A DNA stretch of 17,563 nt from Nephromyces sp. MM_2019 (taxonomy: Eukaryota; Apicomplexa; Aconoidasida; Nephromycida), in NCBI GenBank assembly GCA_015657535.1, contig JADHZB010001309.1:1688-19250 (forward strand), written 5' to 3'. This document shows, one piece after another, positions 1-10,065 of this stretch (positions are counted from its first letter, which is position 1; every line of letters starts with the position of its first letter). The translations under genes and the position numbers were made by a program. Below the pieces are notes generated by a model. That model made no database searches, was not told where the DNA came from, and saw only the letters and a list, made by a program, of their open reading frames with translations.

Positions 1-26
1 TGTGTGTGTGTGCGTGTGTGTGTGTG

Positions 27-67
27 AGGGAGGAGGCAGGAAGGGGGGAAGGGGCTGGGTACGGGGG
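27..67 (+). other. G-rich block with a G-quadruplex motif
   Basis: Four G tracts lie close together: G6 at 43-48, G4 at 51-54, G3 at 57-59 and G5 at 63-67, with loops of 2-3 bases. This satisfies the usual G3+N1-7 quadruplex pattern. Read on the minus strand it is a C/T-rich block next to CACACA, much like the block just upstream of the start codon at 3610. It could therefore mark the leader of a minus-strand gene outside the window. Confidence 0.5.
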
Positions 68-106
68 TTTGGTGGTTATCGTATCATCTGTAAAGTTTCG
101 GGGTGA

Positions 107-381
107 GTGTGTATTTAGTTGTGTGTTTGATTGTGTATTTAGTTGTGTGTGTGTGTGTATTTAGTTCAGTGTGTGTATTTAGTTCAGTGTGTCTGTTTAG
201 GTGTGTGTGTGTGTTTAGTTCAATGTGTGTGTGTTAGTTTAGTGTGTGTCTTTAGTTTAGTGTGTGTGTGTTAGTTTAGTGTGTGTATTTAGTTCAGTGT
301 GTGTGTGTTAGTTTAGTGTGTGTCTTTAGTTTAGTGTGTGTGTGTTAGTTTAGTGTGTGTCTTTAGTTTAGTGTGTGTGTT
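107..381 (+). repeat. TG/TTTAGTT degenerate minisatellite
   Basis: TGTGTGT alternates with short spacers such as TATTTAGTTCAG, CTTTAGTTTAG and TTAGTTTAG, giving units of about 16-20 bp repeated more than ten times. From about 236 onward a higher-order pair alternates: a CTTTAGTTTAG unit followed by a GTGTTAGTTTAG unit. No reading frame passes through it usefully. Confidence 0.8.
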
Positions 382-847
382 AAGGTATATCAGGAATGGG
401 TATTGTGTGTTGTGTGTAGTGTATGTTCGTGATGTGTGTAATGTGGGGTGTTTAATATGTTGTGTACTGTATGTGTGCGTGTAAATAGTGGTGTGTAAAT
501 GTGTCTATAATGTGTTATAAATGTGTTGAGATAAACTATTGTAAAAGTGTGTGTGCATATGTGGCAATATGTTTATATAAATATTTATGATTCAGTCTAC
601 ACATAAAACCCATTCCATATGTTTAAATATTATATGTAAAATATTTGTTGTGTGTGATAGATAGAGTGTGTGTATAATTTGTTTAAATTATTTACTGTGT
701 GTGAAATATTTATTGTGTGTGAATATTTATTGAGTGTGCATGTGTCTAAGTTACGTTTTCTTTTCCAGGTAAAACATATTTTGTGAGTGTAAATTTTTAA
801 GTGTATAAAAATGTGTGTGTATAAAGCTATCTATGTTTAAATTTGTT

Positions 848-998
848 ATGTTTAAACTTATGTGTGTAACCTTATGTGCGTTCAACACTATGTGTGTAAA
901 ACTGTGTGTGTGTAACACTATGTGTGTAAAACTGTGTGTGTTTAACCCTGTGTGTGTGTAACCCTGTGTGTGTTTAACCCTATGTATGTTTAATACTA
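848..998 (+). repeat. 14-16 bp TGTGTGTAAACCT-type tandem repeat
   Basis: About ten tandem units each follow the pattern RTGTGTGTNTAAMNCT. Variants end in AACCTT, AACACT, AAAACT and AACCCT. The AACCCT variants resemble apicomplexan-type telomere sequence but sit inside a longer unit, so this is an interstitial minisatellite. Confidence 0.7.
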
Positions 999-1264
999 TT
1001 TGTGTTTGCTTACAATAAATGTGTGTAAGTAATTTGATTATCTTTAATAAGAAATGTCCACGAGTCCTATTGAGTTATCTGTGTGTGTGTGTATGTGTGT
1101 AAATATGTGTATGTGTGTGTGTAAAAATGTGTGTGGATGTGTAAGGGTAATTAGATCAACAAAGATGTAAGAGGTGGTATGTGTAAAACCTATGCTATGG
1201 AGTATTTGTGTGTGTGTGTATGTATGTGTTTATGTGTGTGAGTGTGTGTGTATGTATGTGTTTA

Positions 1265-1296
<32 letters not shown>

Positions 1297-1424
1297 TGTG
1301 TGTGTACCTCTATTATGTATATGCATGCATTTGTGTGTACATGAAATGTGTTTGTGTGATGTATGTTTGTATATATAATATGTGGGTGTGGGTGTTGTAT
1401 ATATTTGTGTGTATGTAATGTGTG

Positions 1425-1462
<38 letters not shown>

Positions 1463-2084
1463 TATGGGTGTATCTGTGTCTATGTATGTGTGTTTATTTA
1501 TGCATATATATATATGTGTGTGTGTCTATTTGCTTATACTTACTTGGATATTTTTGTGCGTATGATTACTTGTGTGTATATGAGTACATAAATATATTCA
1601 TGTGTGTGGACCTGAACTTGAGTGTGTGCAAATATGTATAAGTGTGTAAAAGTGTAAAGGTAAGTGTGTGTGTAAATGTATGTGAGTTTAAAGCTAAGTA
1701 AACATGAGTAGATGTGTCAGTGAATGTGTGTGCAAATATATGTAGATATATATGTGTGAAAATGTGTGTTAATGTTGTAGTTAAAGTTAGGTGTGTGTTT
1801 GAGTGTTACTGAATGTTTCAACACAGGTATTATTGTAACAGATGAGCTTCAATTATTTTTTGAAATTACATATCAATATAAGGCAGGTGTGTGTATACAC
1901 ATTTATATAAATGTTTAAGTCTGAATAAGTGGAATGTGTGTGTGTAAATGTGTGTATTTGAAATGTGTATTTTTAAGTATTTTGTGTAAACGTGTGTGTG
2001 TTGGTGTGCATGTGTATATAAATGGGTGTTTAATTAAGTTTTTGTTGATGTGTGCAATTGCAAGTCAATTTATGTTTGTATGTA

Positions 2085-2260
2085 TAAACTTGTGTGTGTA
2101 AATTTATGTGTGTGTGAATTTCTGTATTTGTGAATTTTTTGTGTGTGAATTCATGTGTTTTAGAATTCATGTGAGTATACGTTTATGGGTCTGTGAAATA
2201 ATGTATGTGTGATGAATACGTGAGTGTGTTTGAACATTTGAGTGTGTGAATTTGTTTGTA
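2085..2260 (+). repeat. GTGTGTGAATTYATGT-type degenerate repeat
   Basis: Units of about 18-22 bp combine GTGTGTGAA or GTGTGTAAA with TTYATGTG or TTCTGTAT. This is the last clear TG-type array before the strand bias changes. The copies are divergent and the boundaries are approximate. Confidence 0.45.
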
Positions 2261-2459
2261 TGTGAAGCAGTATCTTTATATATGGCATGACTACTTGTAT
2301 GTGTATGTCAATTTAAATATAAATGTGTGTATATGAAACTAAACACATATGATTGTTTATATTTATACTATATACATTTATCTACATGTGTGTGTTTACG
2401 TGTGATTATAAATACAGCTTATAAATCTCGTATGCAAAATATTTCTCTCTTGTTGGATT

Positions 2460-3609
2460 TACACAAATTTACACACACACACATACACGATTACACATTT
2501 TAATTAAATCATTATTTTAATGTAACCCTCTCTACTTGTTTCTTCCCTTACGTGTGTGTGGGAAATTTATACCACAAAGATCGACCTTAAAGGTCTTACC
2601 AAATTGGATAATATTACACACCACCACACAAGCCAGTTTATAATCTACTTGGTTACTCTCTACTAAATATAAACACACACACATCCATACATAAACACAG
2701 ACACACTCACACCCATACTCACACACACATATAAATGCCTACACACATATACATATATTCATATCCAAACTCACACATATACACACATACACACTCCGAC
2801 ATCTTATCCACGTACTGTATGTATACCATCATCAAAGAATATTAGGAAGGCTTAACGTTACTACAAAGCTCCTCACACACATACTATATATTCAAGTTAA
2901 CTCAAGTAATATATACACACTCATCTTTTCATATATATATATACATACACTATCACACAATCACTGATACACTCACATATAAACATATGTTCACAGACTC
3001 ATAAATAAATACTCACACACATATATACATGTTCACACATACATATATATACATTTACACCTAGACACTCATAGTACACACACCCATATAACACACAACA
3101 CACACGAATAAATACACAACATATACCGACTTATTCACACCTACACACACACCAGATACACATATAAATACATACTTACAGACACACATCCTACGATATG
3201 TGTGGTTGTGAGTCAAAAGTGTGTGTTACATATCAGGAATAGCCTATACAGTATAACTAAATCGGTTAACAGTTTATGAATGTAACTACACATTTTTGGA
3301 GTGTTTACACATTACACAACAGGAATTTATAACTTTTACAATTATAAATCCACACACACACGCACGCATATATACACTCAACTCTCTCAATCATCTATTA
3401 GTACAAAATCCTTTAATTACAAACTTGCTTACATGACTTATTCACTCTAACACATCTACCCCTCTCCTCTCTCCTTCCTCCTCCCCCTTACACACATACT
3501 CCTTCGGTACCCCCCACCCCACCTCTACACACACATTCCCCCTATATATACACACACACCTCCCCCACCCTTCAATGCCCACACACAAACCTCTACACAC
3601 ACATCGACT
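2460..3609 (+). other. CA-rich upstream/leader region of the TBP-like gene
   Basis: From about 2460 the + strand is rich in ACACAC and TACACA. Exceptions are short TG patches near 2547-2560 and 3195-3230. There is no convincing gene; the minus-strand frame 2532-2726 is a Cys/Val translation of the repeat. The last 150 bases (about 3460-3580) are C/T-rich with runs of C, and contain a TATATATA stretch at about 3543-3550. I read this as promoter plus 5' UTR of the gene at 3610, by position and composition only. Confidence 0.5.
3462..3580 (+). promoter_or_regulatory. C/T-rich tract before the start codon, candidate core promoter/5' UTR
   Basis: CTCTCC/CCTCCTCC runs, C5-C6 blocks and one TATATATA stretch end about 30 bases before the ATG at 3610. 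Runs of C here are runs of G on the template strand. Position suggests a promoter or leader element. No transcription start site can be placed from sequence alone. Confidence 0.35.
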
Positions 3610-4098
3610 ATGAATGAGGACCCAACAACATTTGGGGTCCCCCTAGATGAGACAATATATTACACACCAAACTCCCTTATATTACATAATGTAACGGCTG
3701 TAGCAAATTGTGGGTGTAACCTCAAATTGGATGATATTTGTACACATTTTGGTAATTCTGAGTATAACCCTGATGAATTTCATTCACTCCGTATTGATGT
3801 ACGTACAGCCAGTGGTTTCTCCCTTGTTAGTTTGTTTGCAAATGGGAAAATTACAGCGATTGGTTCAAATTCAGTTGAACAGACACACAGAGCCATTCGG
3901 AAGGTAATTAAGCGGTTGAGGCATTTGTCGTTACCTGCCCAATTACTTTCCTTTGAAGTGTCCAATTTGTTTTGTGTGTACAATTGTGGTTACCCCATAC
4001 AACTCAACAAATTATTTAATCACTACAAAGGTATAGATTATGAACCTGAACGATCACCCGCTGCCTTTATACGACTACCTATTATTCAACAGGAAGGG
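3610..4098 (+). CDS. TATA-binding-protein-like factor, exon 1 (residues 1-163)
   Basis: TBP-family basal transcription factor, expected to act in the nucleus at promoters with TFIIA and TFIIB. ATG 3610 is the first in-frame ATG after an in-frame TAA at 3448. Residues about 24-106 form the first TBP repeat: LHNVTAVANCGCNL matches the family LQNIVATVNLGC strand, EYNPDEF matches AEYNPKRF, and SLFANGKITAIGS matches ALIFASGKMVVTGA. Residues 114-147 start the second repeat (LSFEVSNL, YPIQLNKL, YEPE). Among the four Phe residues that kink DNA in yeast TBP, the first is kept (F76), but the second aligns with L108. This divergence suggests a TBP-like (TLP/TRF-type) paralogue more than the main TBP. 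The exon ends in phase 0 before GTATGT. The unspliced frame hits TAA at 4117. Confidence 0.9.
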
Positions 4099-4604
4099 GT
4101 ATGTCTGGTGTGTGTGTAATAGGGGGGGGATGGAGGATGTGTGTGTCGGGGGGTGAGAGGGGAAGTGATTGTTTAATCTATATATATATGTGCATCTGTG
4201 TGTGTGTGTGATGGATAACGGAATAGCGGGTCAAGTATTTAGCTATGTGTAGCATGTATACATGGGAATAAAGATGTATATGTGTATTATAAGTATGCGG
4301 AATGAATATATTATATATATATCTATATACTCTGTGGTGTAGATATTTAAATTTAGGGTCTAAGCTGTATGTACAGTATTTTAGAAAGATATATGGTTGG
4401 GATATACTATTTCTATTGATTTAGATGTGTAAAGCACTTTATAATGTATGTATGTATTACATATATATCTTAACATATTTGTGTGTAAAGAGAAACCAAT
4501 TATGCATGTATGAATTGATGACCCTACACACTCATTTTTGGCATGATGAATAAATCATACACCCTATACATGGTTTTATATTATGAATCCATTTTCCCTA
4601 TTAG
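4099..4604 (+). other. Intron of the TBP-like gene
   Basis: It runs from donor GG|GTATGT to acceptor CCCTATTAG|GCT. It is 506 bp long, TG-rich in its first part, with stop codons in the exon frame. Next to the donor lie G8 (4122-4129), G6 (4148-4153) and G4 (4159-4162), a weak quadruplex candidate. Removing it joins two halves of the second TBP repeat in one frame with no stop, which is the main support for the boundaries. Confidence 0.85.
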
Positions 4605-4844
4605 GCTATTGAATCAGAAAAAACTTCAAAATGTGCATGGGAAATAAGTGAAACTGACATATCCAACAAACCTGATTTGAGAAAACAAGAAGTTATTACA
4701 CTCCAAATTCACGCAACGGGCACAATTATTTTATTAGGTGGGAAAAGGATGGAAAATTACAACTATGCACTCAGTAAGATTGATCCCATTTTATCTCTTT
4801 GTAAGGCTCACCGCCAAATACCAGCTAAACACAAACACACATAG
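4605..4844 (+). CDS. TATA-binding-protein-like factor, exon 2 (residues 164-242)
   Basis: Completes the second TBP repeat. HATGTIILLGGK (residues 199-210) matches FVSGKIVLTGAK of yeast TBP, and YALSKIDPIL (217-226) matches YQAFEAIYPVL. The stop is TAG at 4842. Residues about 164-192 (rich in Glu, Ser, Lys) make the loop before this strand about 30 residues longer than in yeast TBP; this is the C-terminal stirrup, next to the TFIIB-binding surface in known structures. The third and fourth intercalating Phe positions are H199 and L219 here. The total of 242 residues is close to a core TBP with a short N-terminus. The last residues (about 228-242) are basic and rich in His and Lys. A separate open frame, 4738-4926, is a shadow. 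Confidence 0.88.
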   Translation, partial: AIESEKTSKCAWEISETDISNKPDLRKQEVITLQIHATGTIILLGGKRMENYNYALSKIDPILSLCKAHRQIPAKHKHT

Positions 4845-5440
4845 ACTTGAATGTGCGTTTCGAATATCCTCATATAATTTTCAGAAAGTACTTAAAGCAA
4901 TACACACACATATATATATACTCTAAATATATTCTGTGGTTTGACACTATACTCGTAACACTATCAAATATATCAGGTAAATAAATACACACATACATTT
5001 TAGTGGTTTAATTGGAGGTTCCACCAAACCAAAATGCTTATGTACACACACCCTTATAAATAGAAAATTCCTGAGGGTCAAGAATCTCCCTCACACATTT
5101 ATTATAAACACACTTACATGAATTCATAACTAAAAATAATTTATAAAGTGTGATGTACCTATGCACATACATACTAAGAGATCTAATCTTAGTTAGGGAG
5201 ATGTCCTACACACCAGCATTTTTTAAATAGGCTACACACGCATATCATATAATTTCTTATATGGTAAAACACACATACACACCCTCTACAATTTAAGGCT
5301 CATAAAAGAAAAATACTATATTAAAAATATTGATTATCCCCCTATATTTACACACTCAACCAATGTTAACATATCCCTAACAATAAACATACTCATACAC
5401 ATATACACACATACATAACATACCAATTTGTGTGCTCTAA
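4845..5440 (+). other. CA-rich tail, probable 3' UTR of the TBP-like gene
   Basis: The + strand keeps the ACACAC bias of the exons up to about 5430, then loses it. No gene is seen. An AATAAA hexamer at 4980-4985 is a possible polyadenylation signal, but such hexamers occur by chance in DNA this AT-rich. The bias could mean the transcript extends well past it. Confidence 0.4.
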
Positions 5441-5457
5441 TTTTTTTAGATTACCAA

Positions 5458-5485
5458 CATATATATATATATAGAGAGAGAAAGA
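5458..5485 (+). repeat. TA microsatellite followed by GA tract
   Basis: An ATATAT run passes directly into GAGAGAGAAAG. A very similar composite occurs at about 8367-8393, so the pair may share an origin. Confidence 0.6.
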
Positions 5486-7784
5486 TACACACAGAGCTGT
5501 ATTCAATAATTTGAAATACAATTTTTTTAAAAGTTCTCATTGAATATTTACGAAGCGTGTATATCATCAAACATATATATATATTTATACATAAGAAATG
5601 TTTATTAAAAAATTTCAAATTTATCACTGATTTACTCTAACTTTAATTATTCATTTGAATTTCTTAATTTATCACGTTTCATGTGTATAAAAATAATCCC
5701 ATAATTAAATATTATATATATGTAATTATTGTGTGTATATGTATACATATACTTGATTGTTGTATTTGTGTCTAAATATAATTAATCGAATTTCCTTTGA
5801 CTACTTATACAATTGTTGTATCTGTGTGTATATTTATGTGTTTAAGCACTTAAGTTCTGTATTTGTATTTATAAATTATTGTTATGCTTATGTACATTAG
5901 TCTTAAGGTAGTTAAATGTGTTAAAGTGTATTATGAACTCGTATATAATTAATCAGTTATTTTGAAAAATACTTAATATTTATTTAGACATATATATATA
6001 TATACTTTGATCTGTATACAAGTAAAAATACATAATGTAAAGTTTAAATTGAAGGTTTAATTGTGTAGATATTTGAATAAGTATCAAATGTTTGTGATTT
6101 GATCAAGTAATTCAAACCTAACTTAATTACATATTACATGAATAATCAAATTAATTTTTTAACCTACTGAAATTGAGATATAAGGAATAGATTTTATGAT
6201 CAAACTCACACACAAACAAATTTCTTTGTTATTGTATGTGTATGGTATGCTTTTAAAACCTTAACAACTACCTTATTTAAAAAAAGAGTTGATAAATGAA
6301 AGAAACTTAAAATAAATATTTTTTCACAAATAATTATAAACAAAAACAAAACAAGCTTGTTTGTGCTATTTATCTCATCTATATTTTGTTAATTGTTTGG
6401 ATTGAAGAAGAAATTTGTATTATTATATTTAAAATTCATAATAATCATCATTTATCTAAGTATCTCATTAGTTTTAGAATTATGCATATTTCCGTGAGTA
6501 TTATCAATCTCATATTATTTATCTAATACTTCATGTTATTTTTTATCTAAAAAATATAGAAGGATTGTAAGCTATAATAAATTATTTTATTCTTTATAAA
6601 AACTTCTAGAAAAAAAAATGTTGGTAAGTTTTTTGTTCCCTGAGTGGTAATTTATTTTTTAACACTCTAATGTAATCGACACACATTTTTATAAATTTTT
6701 TGAATTTCTATTGGGTTAAGTATATATATATTCTGGAAAAAGATAAAAAATTTTGCCTTCATTTTCCGTTTATATTAATTTTTGTATGTGTTTTTTCATA
6801 TTTACTCTTTATGATTTTATACAGTCTTTAAAACTTAAAAAAATAAAATTGTTTTTCGCACAAGTATACAGATAATAAATAAAAAGTTAAAAAATGATAT
6901 TAATTACCTAGAAATTTTGAACAATATATCATCTAAACTTGATACTAGTTCTTACTATTGATTAATTAGACACATTTTACCAATTGGAAATACTGTGAGC
7001 ACAAATCTTAATCATAATTATGCACACATTTAACTTTTGGTTTCATATATTGTTAAAACAAATTATTTTTAAGGTATATATATATATACACATTTAAATT
7101 TGTTTGAAGTAAATCACATATCACTTATTAGGTATGATTGTGCATATTTCATTTCTTAAAATTCATCTCACACACTTATTTTCGGAAAGCATGAAGAGAT
7201 AAGTTCAAAAAAGATTAAAAAATATACACACATAAAACATGGTCACATATACAAATGCTCTTGGATTTTCTATAAAATAAATTTAACATATCTTAGTAAA
7301 TAAAATTTTTTCAATACAAAAAACAAAATTATCTATATTTCAAAAGAATATTCAATATGTGAGACTATGCAGATAAATTGAAGTGAATTTAGAATTTATA
7401 AACTAATTTTTTAGATTATTATATATGTAATTGCCTCTCTAGTTCTCTCTTTGTGTTTATAAGTTTTATAAGTAAAGTATATAAAACAAACACACACAAT
7501 GCATACACTACATCTACACAGACGAATGTATATATAGTCATATCTGTTAAGTACTCATGTAGATAAGGTTACATATTGTACATAGCCATAATGCGTGAAT
7601 CAATCATTACAAAGCGTGTGTCAGTGTTTTAGCCCAATCTTGTTGAACAGTGCACTATAACTTATTTTTAAACATAACATGGATCACAAATACTGCACAG
7701 CATAATACTTAATGTGATAGATAACATACGCCATGTATAATTATTATATAACAATTTATACTAAATAGTATTTGCTATTTAAAA

Positions 7785-7975
7785 TTCCATATTAAATAAC
7801 TAGTTTACACCTTATATGACAAATATATGCGCATTAGATAACAAATGCAAACATTACATAGTAAATATGCACACTTAACATCAAATTTACACATTATGTA
7901 ACAAATGTACATATTTAATGTAATAATTACACAGTATATATCAGATACACATACATACTATATATATGACGTTAT
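7785..7975 (+). repeat. Degenerate 20-22 bp tandem array
   Basis: About eight or nine diverged units follow a pattern close to CATTANATAACAAATNTACA, with starts near 7787, 7809, 7831, 7850, 7871, 7891, 7912, 7931 and 7951. Unit similarity is modest, so this looks like an old decayed minisatellite. It may begin earlier, near 7690. Confidence 0.5.
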
Positions 7976-8363
7976 TCAATTATAGTTATGATAATACAAT
8001 ATAAACTATATGTTGTGAATTGTATACATATGTTATACTCTAGATAACACAATATAAATACTATATATATATTTATAGTGGACCTAGCATAACTTTTGAG
8101 GGTATATATTTGGGTTGGTTTGTGTAATTTTAACACTTTTATACCGCGAATTGATTTTTTATGTTTAACTATTTAATTATATACTGAAAGTGTATTTACA
8201 CCTTTGATATACTTTGTTAAAAATAGATAAAATTAAAAAAATAAAATAAATTTGACGAGTGTAGATTGATGGAAAATAAAATGTGTTGATGTTTCCCTAA
8301 ATTTTGTGTAGTAAATATGTGTATTCCCTACAGAAGGGGATGACCTAGTTTTATATAAACTAC

Positions 8364-8550
8364 CGCTATATATATATATATATAGAAAGAGAGAATAAAG
8401 AGGGAATTTAATATTTATACCTAAAACACTATTAATCTCTCGATATATATTTTCCCTATATAAATACCCTATATTATTTAACCATATTTATCTGAACCGT
8501 GACAGACCTTTCCTCTTTCTCTACAAGCACATATATATATATATATATAA
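8364..8550. repeat. Imperfect inverted pair of TA+GA/CT tracts
   Basis: On the left, a TA run is followed by GAAAGAGAG and GAGGG (8367-8404). On the right, CCTTTCCTCTTTCTC precedes an AT run (8509-8549). The arms are roughly reverse complements and enclose about 110 bp, so a hairpin is possible. Low sequence complexity makes chance a serious alternative. Confidence 0.3.
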
Positions 8551-8899
8551 ATATACATATGTAACAGATAATTTGAACTGATGAATCGACTTGTATAAGG
8601 GTTTGTATATAAATCAAATACAAAGCAAATCAGAACAGGGAAATAGACTCATTATTTGTGAGTGCATATAAGATCTTGCAAAAAATTGAGTAGGCTTTGA
8701 AAAAAAAATAGTTTCTATAAATATCTAATTTTTGCTTTTGAATTTGGTATTATTTATAGTCCCAATTCCTTATTTTTTTCTCTAGAACAAATTATAAAAA
8801 TGAATTATAAGCATATTTCCTCTATATACTTAGGAGCTAACAACTTGTATTCGTTGCATGTATTTATACTCTGTCTTCTCCTTTCCCATTTGATAATCT

Positions 8900-10065
8900 C
8901 TTTTTTATAGATTTACTTTGTAATCATATTCACTCCTCACTTGTGTATTAATTATCTGACAACCTCACATTGCTTGTCTTAGCCCTATATATTTAAATTT
9001 ACAGCCCTACCCAAATTTTCCTCAAGAGACAGGTATCCTTACACACTTCCTACCCACTCTATAAGCACCACTGCCTCCTAACACCACCAGTTACCGCCAT
9101 TGGAGAACTAAACAAACACAAAGTGACCATTCTCCCACATAGCTCTCACTAAGCTCCTCCATGTAATTAGTTACTCATCTGCACCCCACATTCTACAGGT
9201 TGAAGCAAGCAGACAAGCCACCATTCACCTACTCCCACACACACAACTGAGTTTCCACTCACCTACACATACAATAAACAGTTCACATATTCGCGGAAAC
9301 TCACTCAACCTATACACATAGAACTTAATAAAGCTAAAAATAAAGCAGGAATACCTCATTTTTGACCTAATACATCCTTGAGTAACTGCTTTGTTCTCAA
9401 TACAACCAATTCAATCGAAATTTTGGTGTGCGTACATTAACTAATTGTAGTGTGCATATATCATACCAGAGTGTGTGTGCACACCCAAGCGTTTACACAT
9501 TATATAAAGGTATATCTAATCAAGTTGTTTACACATCTTGGTTACATGCATGTATATCCTAACTGGATGACCAATGTGTATATATAATGGGTCTTGCATA
9601 TACTTTACATATTTTACACATAACTCCTGTTAAGTCTTTTTGAAGCATTTCGTACCAACACTTTTATATGATTGATTATGATTCCATATGCATTTAAACG
9701 ACAACACACACACCCCTAAGTACACACACATTTTGTATTACATATAATCTTCATATATACTACATCATATGGTCAAATACATATAGAATCGCACTGCCAG
9801 ACACAGTATCAAAATCGATTCATTTTTCTATTCAAACACTATATTTATACATACCATTGGTGGCTGTGAGCGCGCAGACACCCTCACACATAGACATTCT
9901 CCAACGCACACATTCTCCGACACTCGCTTCTCTACACACATACTCTCCTAAACACACATTTTCACACACATACACTGTATTGCAGGCCGCCCTATAATCA
10001 TGATATATACACACATTATTTACACTATGAATCACCAAAGGGGCTAAACCAAATAGCTATATTTC
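8900..10065 (+). other. C/T- and CA-rich upstream/leader region of the PHD gene
   Basis: From about 8900 the DNA becomes less AT-rich, with CTCC, CACC and ACACAC words on the + strand (notably 9050-9300 and 9870-9990), as in front of the TBP-like gene. No convincing coding frame is seen. A possible acceptor, TATTGCAG|GCC, lies at about 9986, so a leader intron is conceivable. The minus-strand frame 9832-10038 is a Cys/Val-rich shadow of the CA words. Confidence 0.4.
10027..10047 (+). promoter_or_regulatory. Short upstream ORF (6 codons)
   Basis: ATG-AAT-CAC-CAA-AGG-GGC-TAA lies 18 bases before the chosen start at 10066. If it is in the mature leader it could reduce initiation at the main ATG. 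No further support. Confidence 0.25.

Larger units (their letters stand above)
1..2440. other. TG-rich non-coding region, no supported gene
   Basis: The + strand is dominated by TGTG and GTGTGTAAA-like words, with long pure TG runs at about 1265-1288 and 1428-1460. Neither strand holds a convincing open frame. The only one over 60 codons (1382-1591) is a Cys/Val/Tyr translation of the TG repeat itself. The introns of the two genes downstream have the same sense-strand TG bias, so this could be an intron of a + strand gene. Alternatively it is the upstream or leader region of a minus-strand gene lying beyond the left edge, because read on the minus strand it is CA-rich like the leader of the gene at 3610. 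Confidence 0.7.
5441..8900. other. AT-rich gene-free spacer
   Basis: Lines I counted (6301, 6541, 7741) have about 85% A+T. CA/TG words are scarce and balanced between strands. No open frame of 60 or more codons was found and I see no tRNA-like or rRNA-like sequence. It contains several TA microsatellites (for example near 5459, 5990, 7077, 8367 and 8531) and a degenerate ~21-bp repeat at about 7785-7975. It separates the tail of the TBP-like gene from the leader of the PHD gene. Confidence 0.7.

Noticed and set aside
940..990. AACCCT words resembling telomere repeats
   Set aside because: They occur once per longer TGTGTGTTTAACCCT-type unit and not in direct tandem, and sit inside the window far from any end.
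1382..1591. 69-codon + strand frame rich in Cys, Val and Tyr
   Set aside because: It is a direct translation of TG repeats (GTG/TGT) with no conserved pattern, and such repeats stay open by nature.
4842..4850. Possible reassigned stop codon (TAG read as Gln, as in ciliates)
   Set aside because: The TBP fold is complete at this point, TGA follows two codons later, and the 5.2-kb exon has no in-frame TAA, TAG or TGA.
4738..4926. 62-codon + strand frame overlapping the TBP-like exon 2
   Set aside because: It starts at a non-ATG codon in another frame, while the TBP-like frame through the same DNA matches the family's second repeat.
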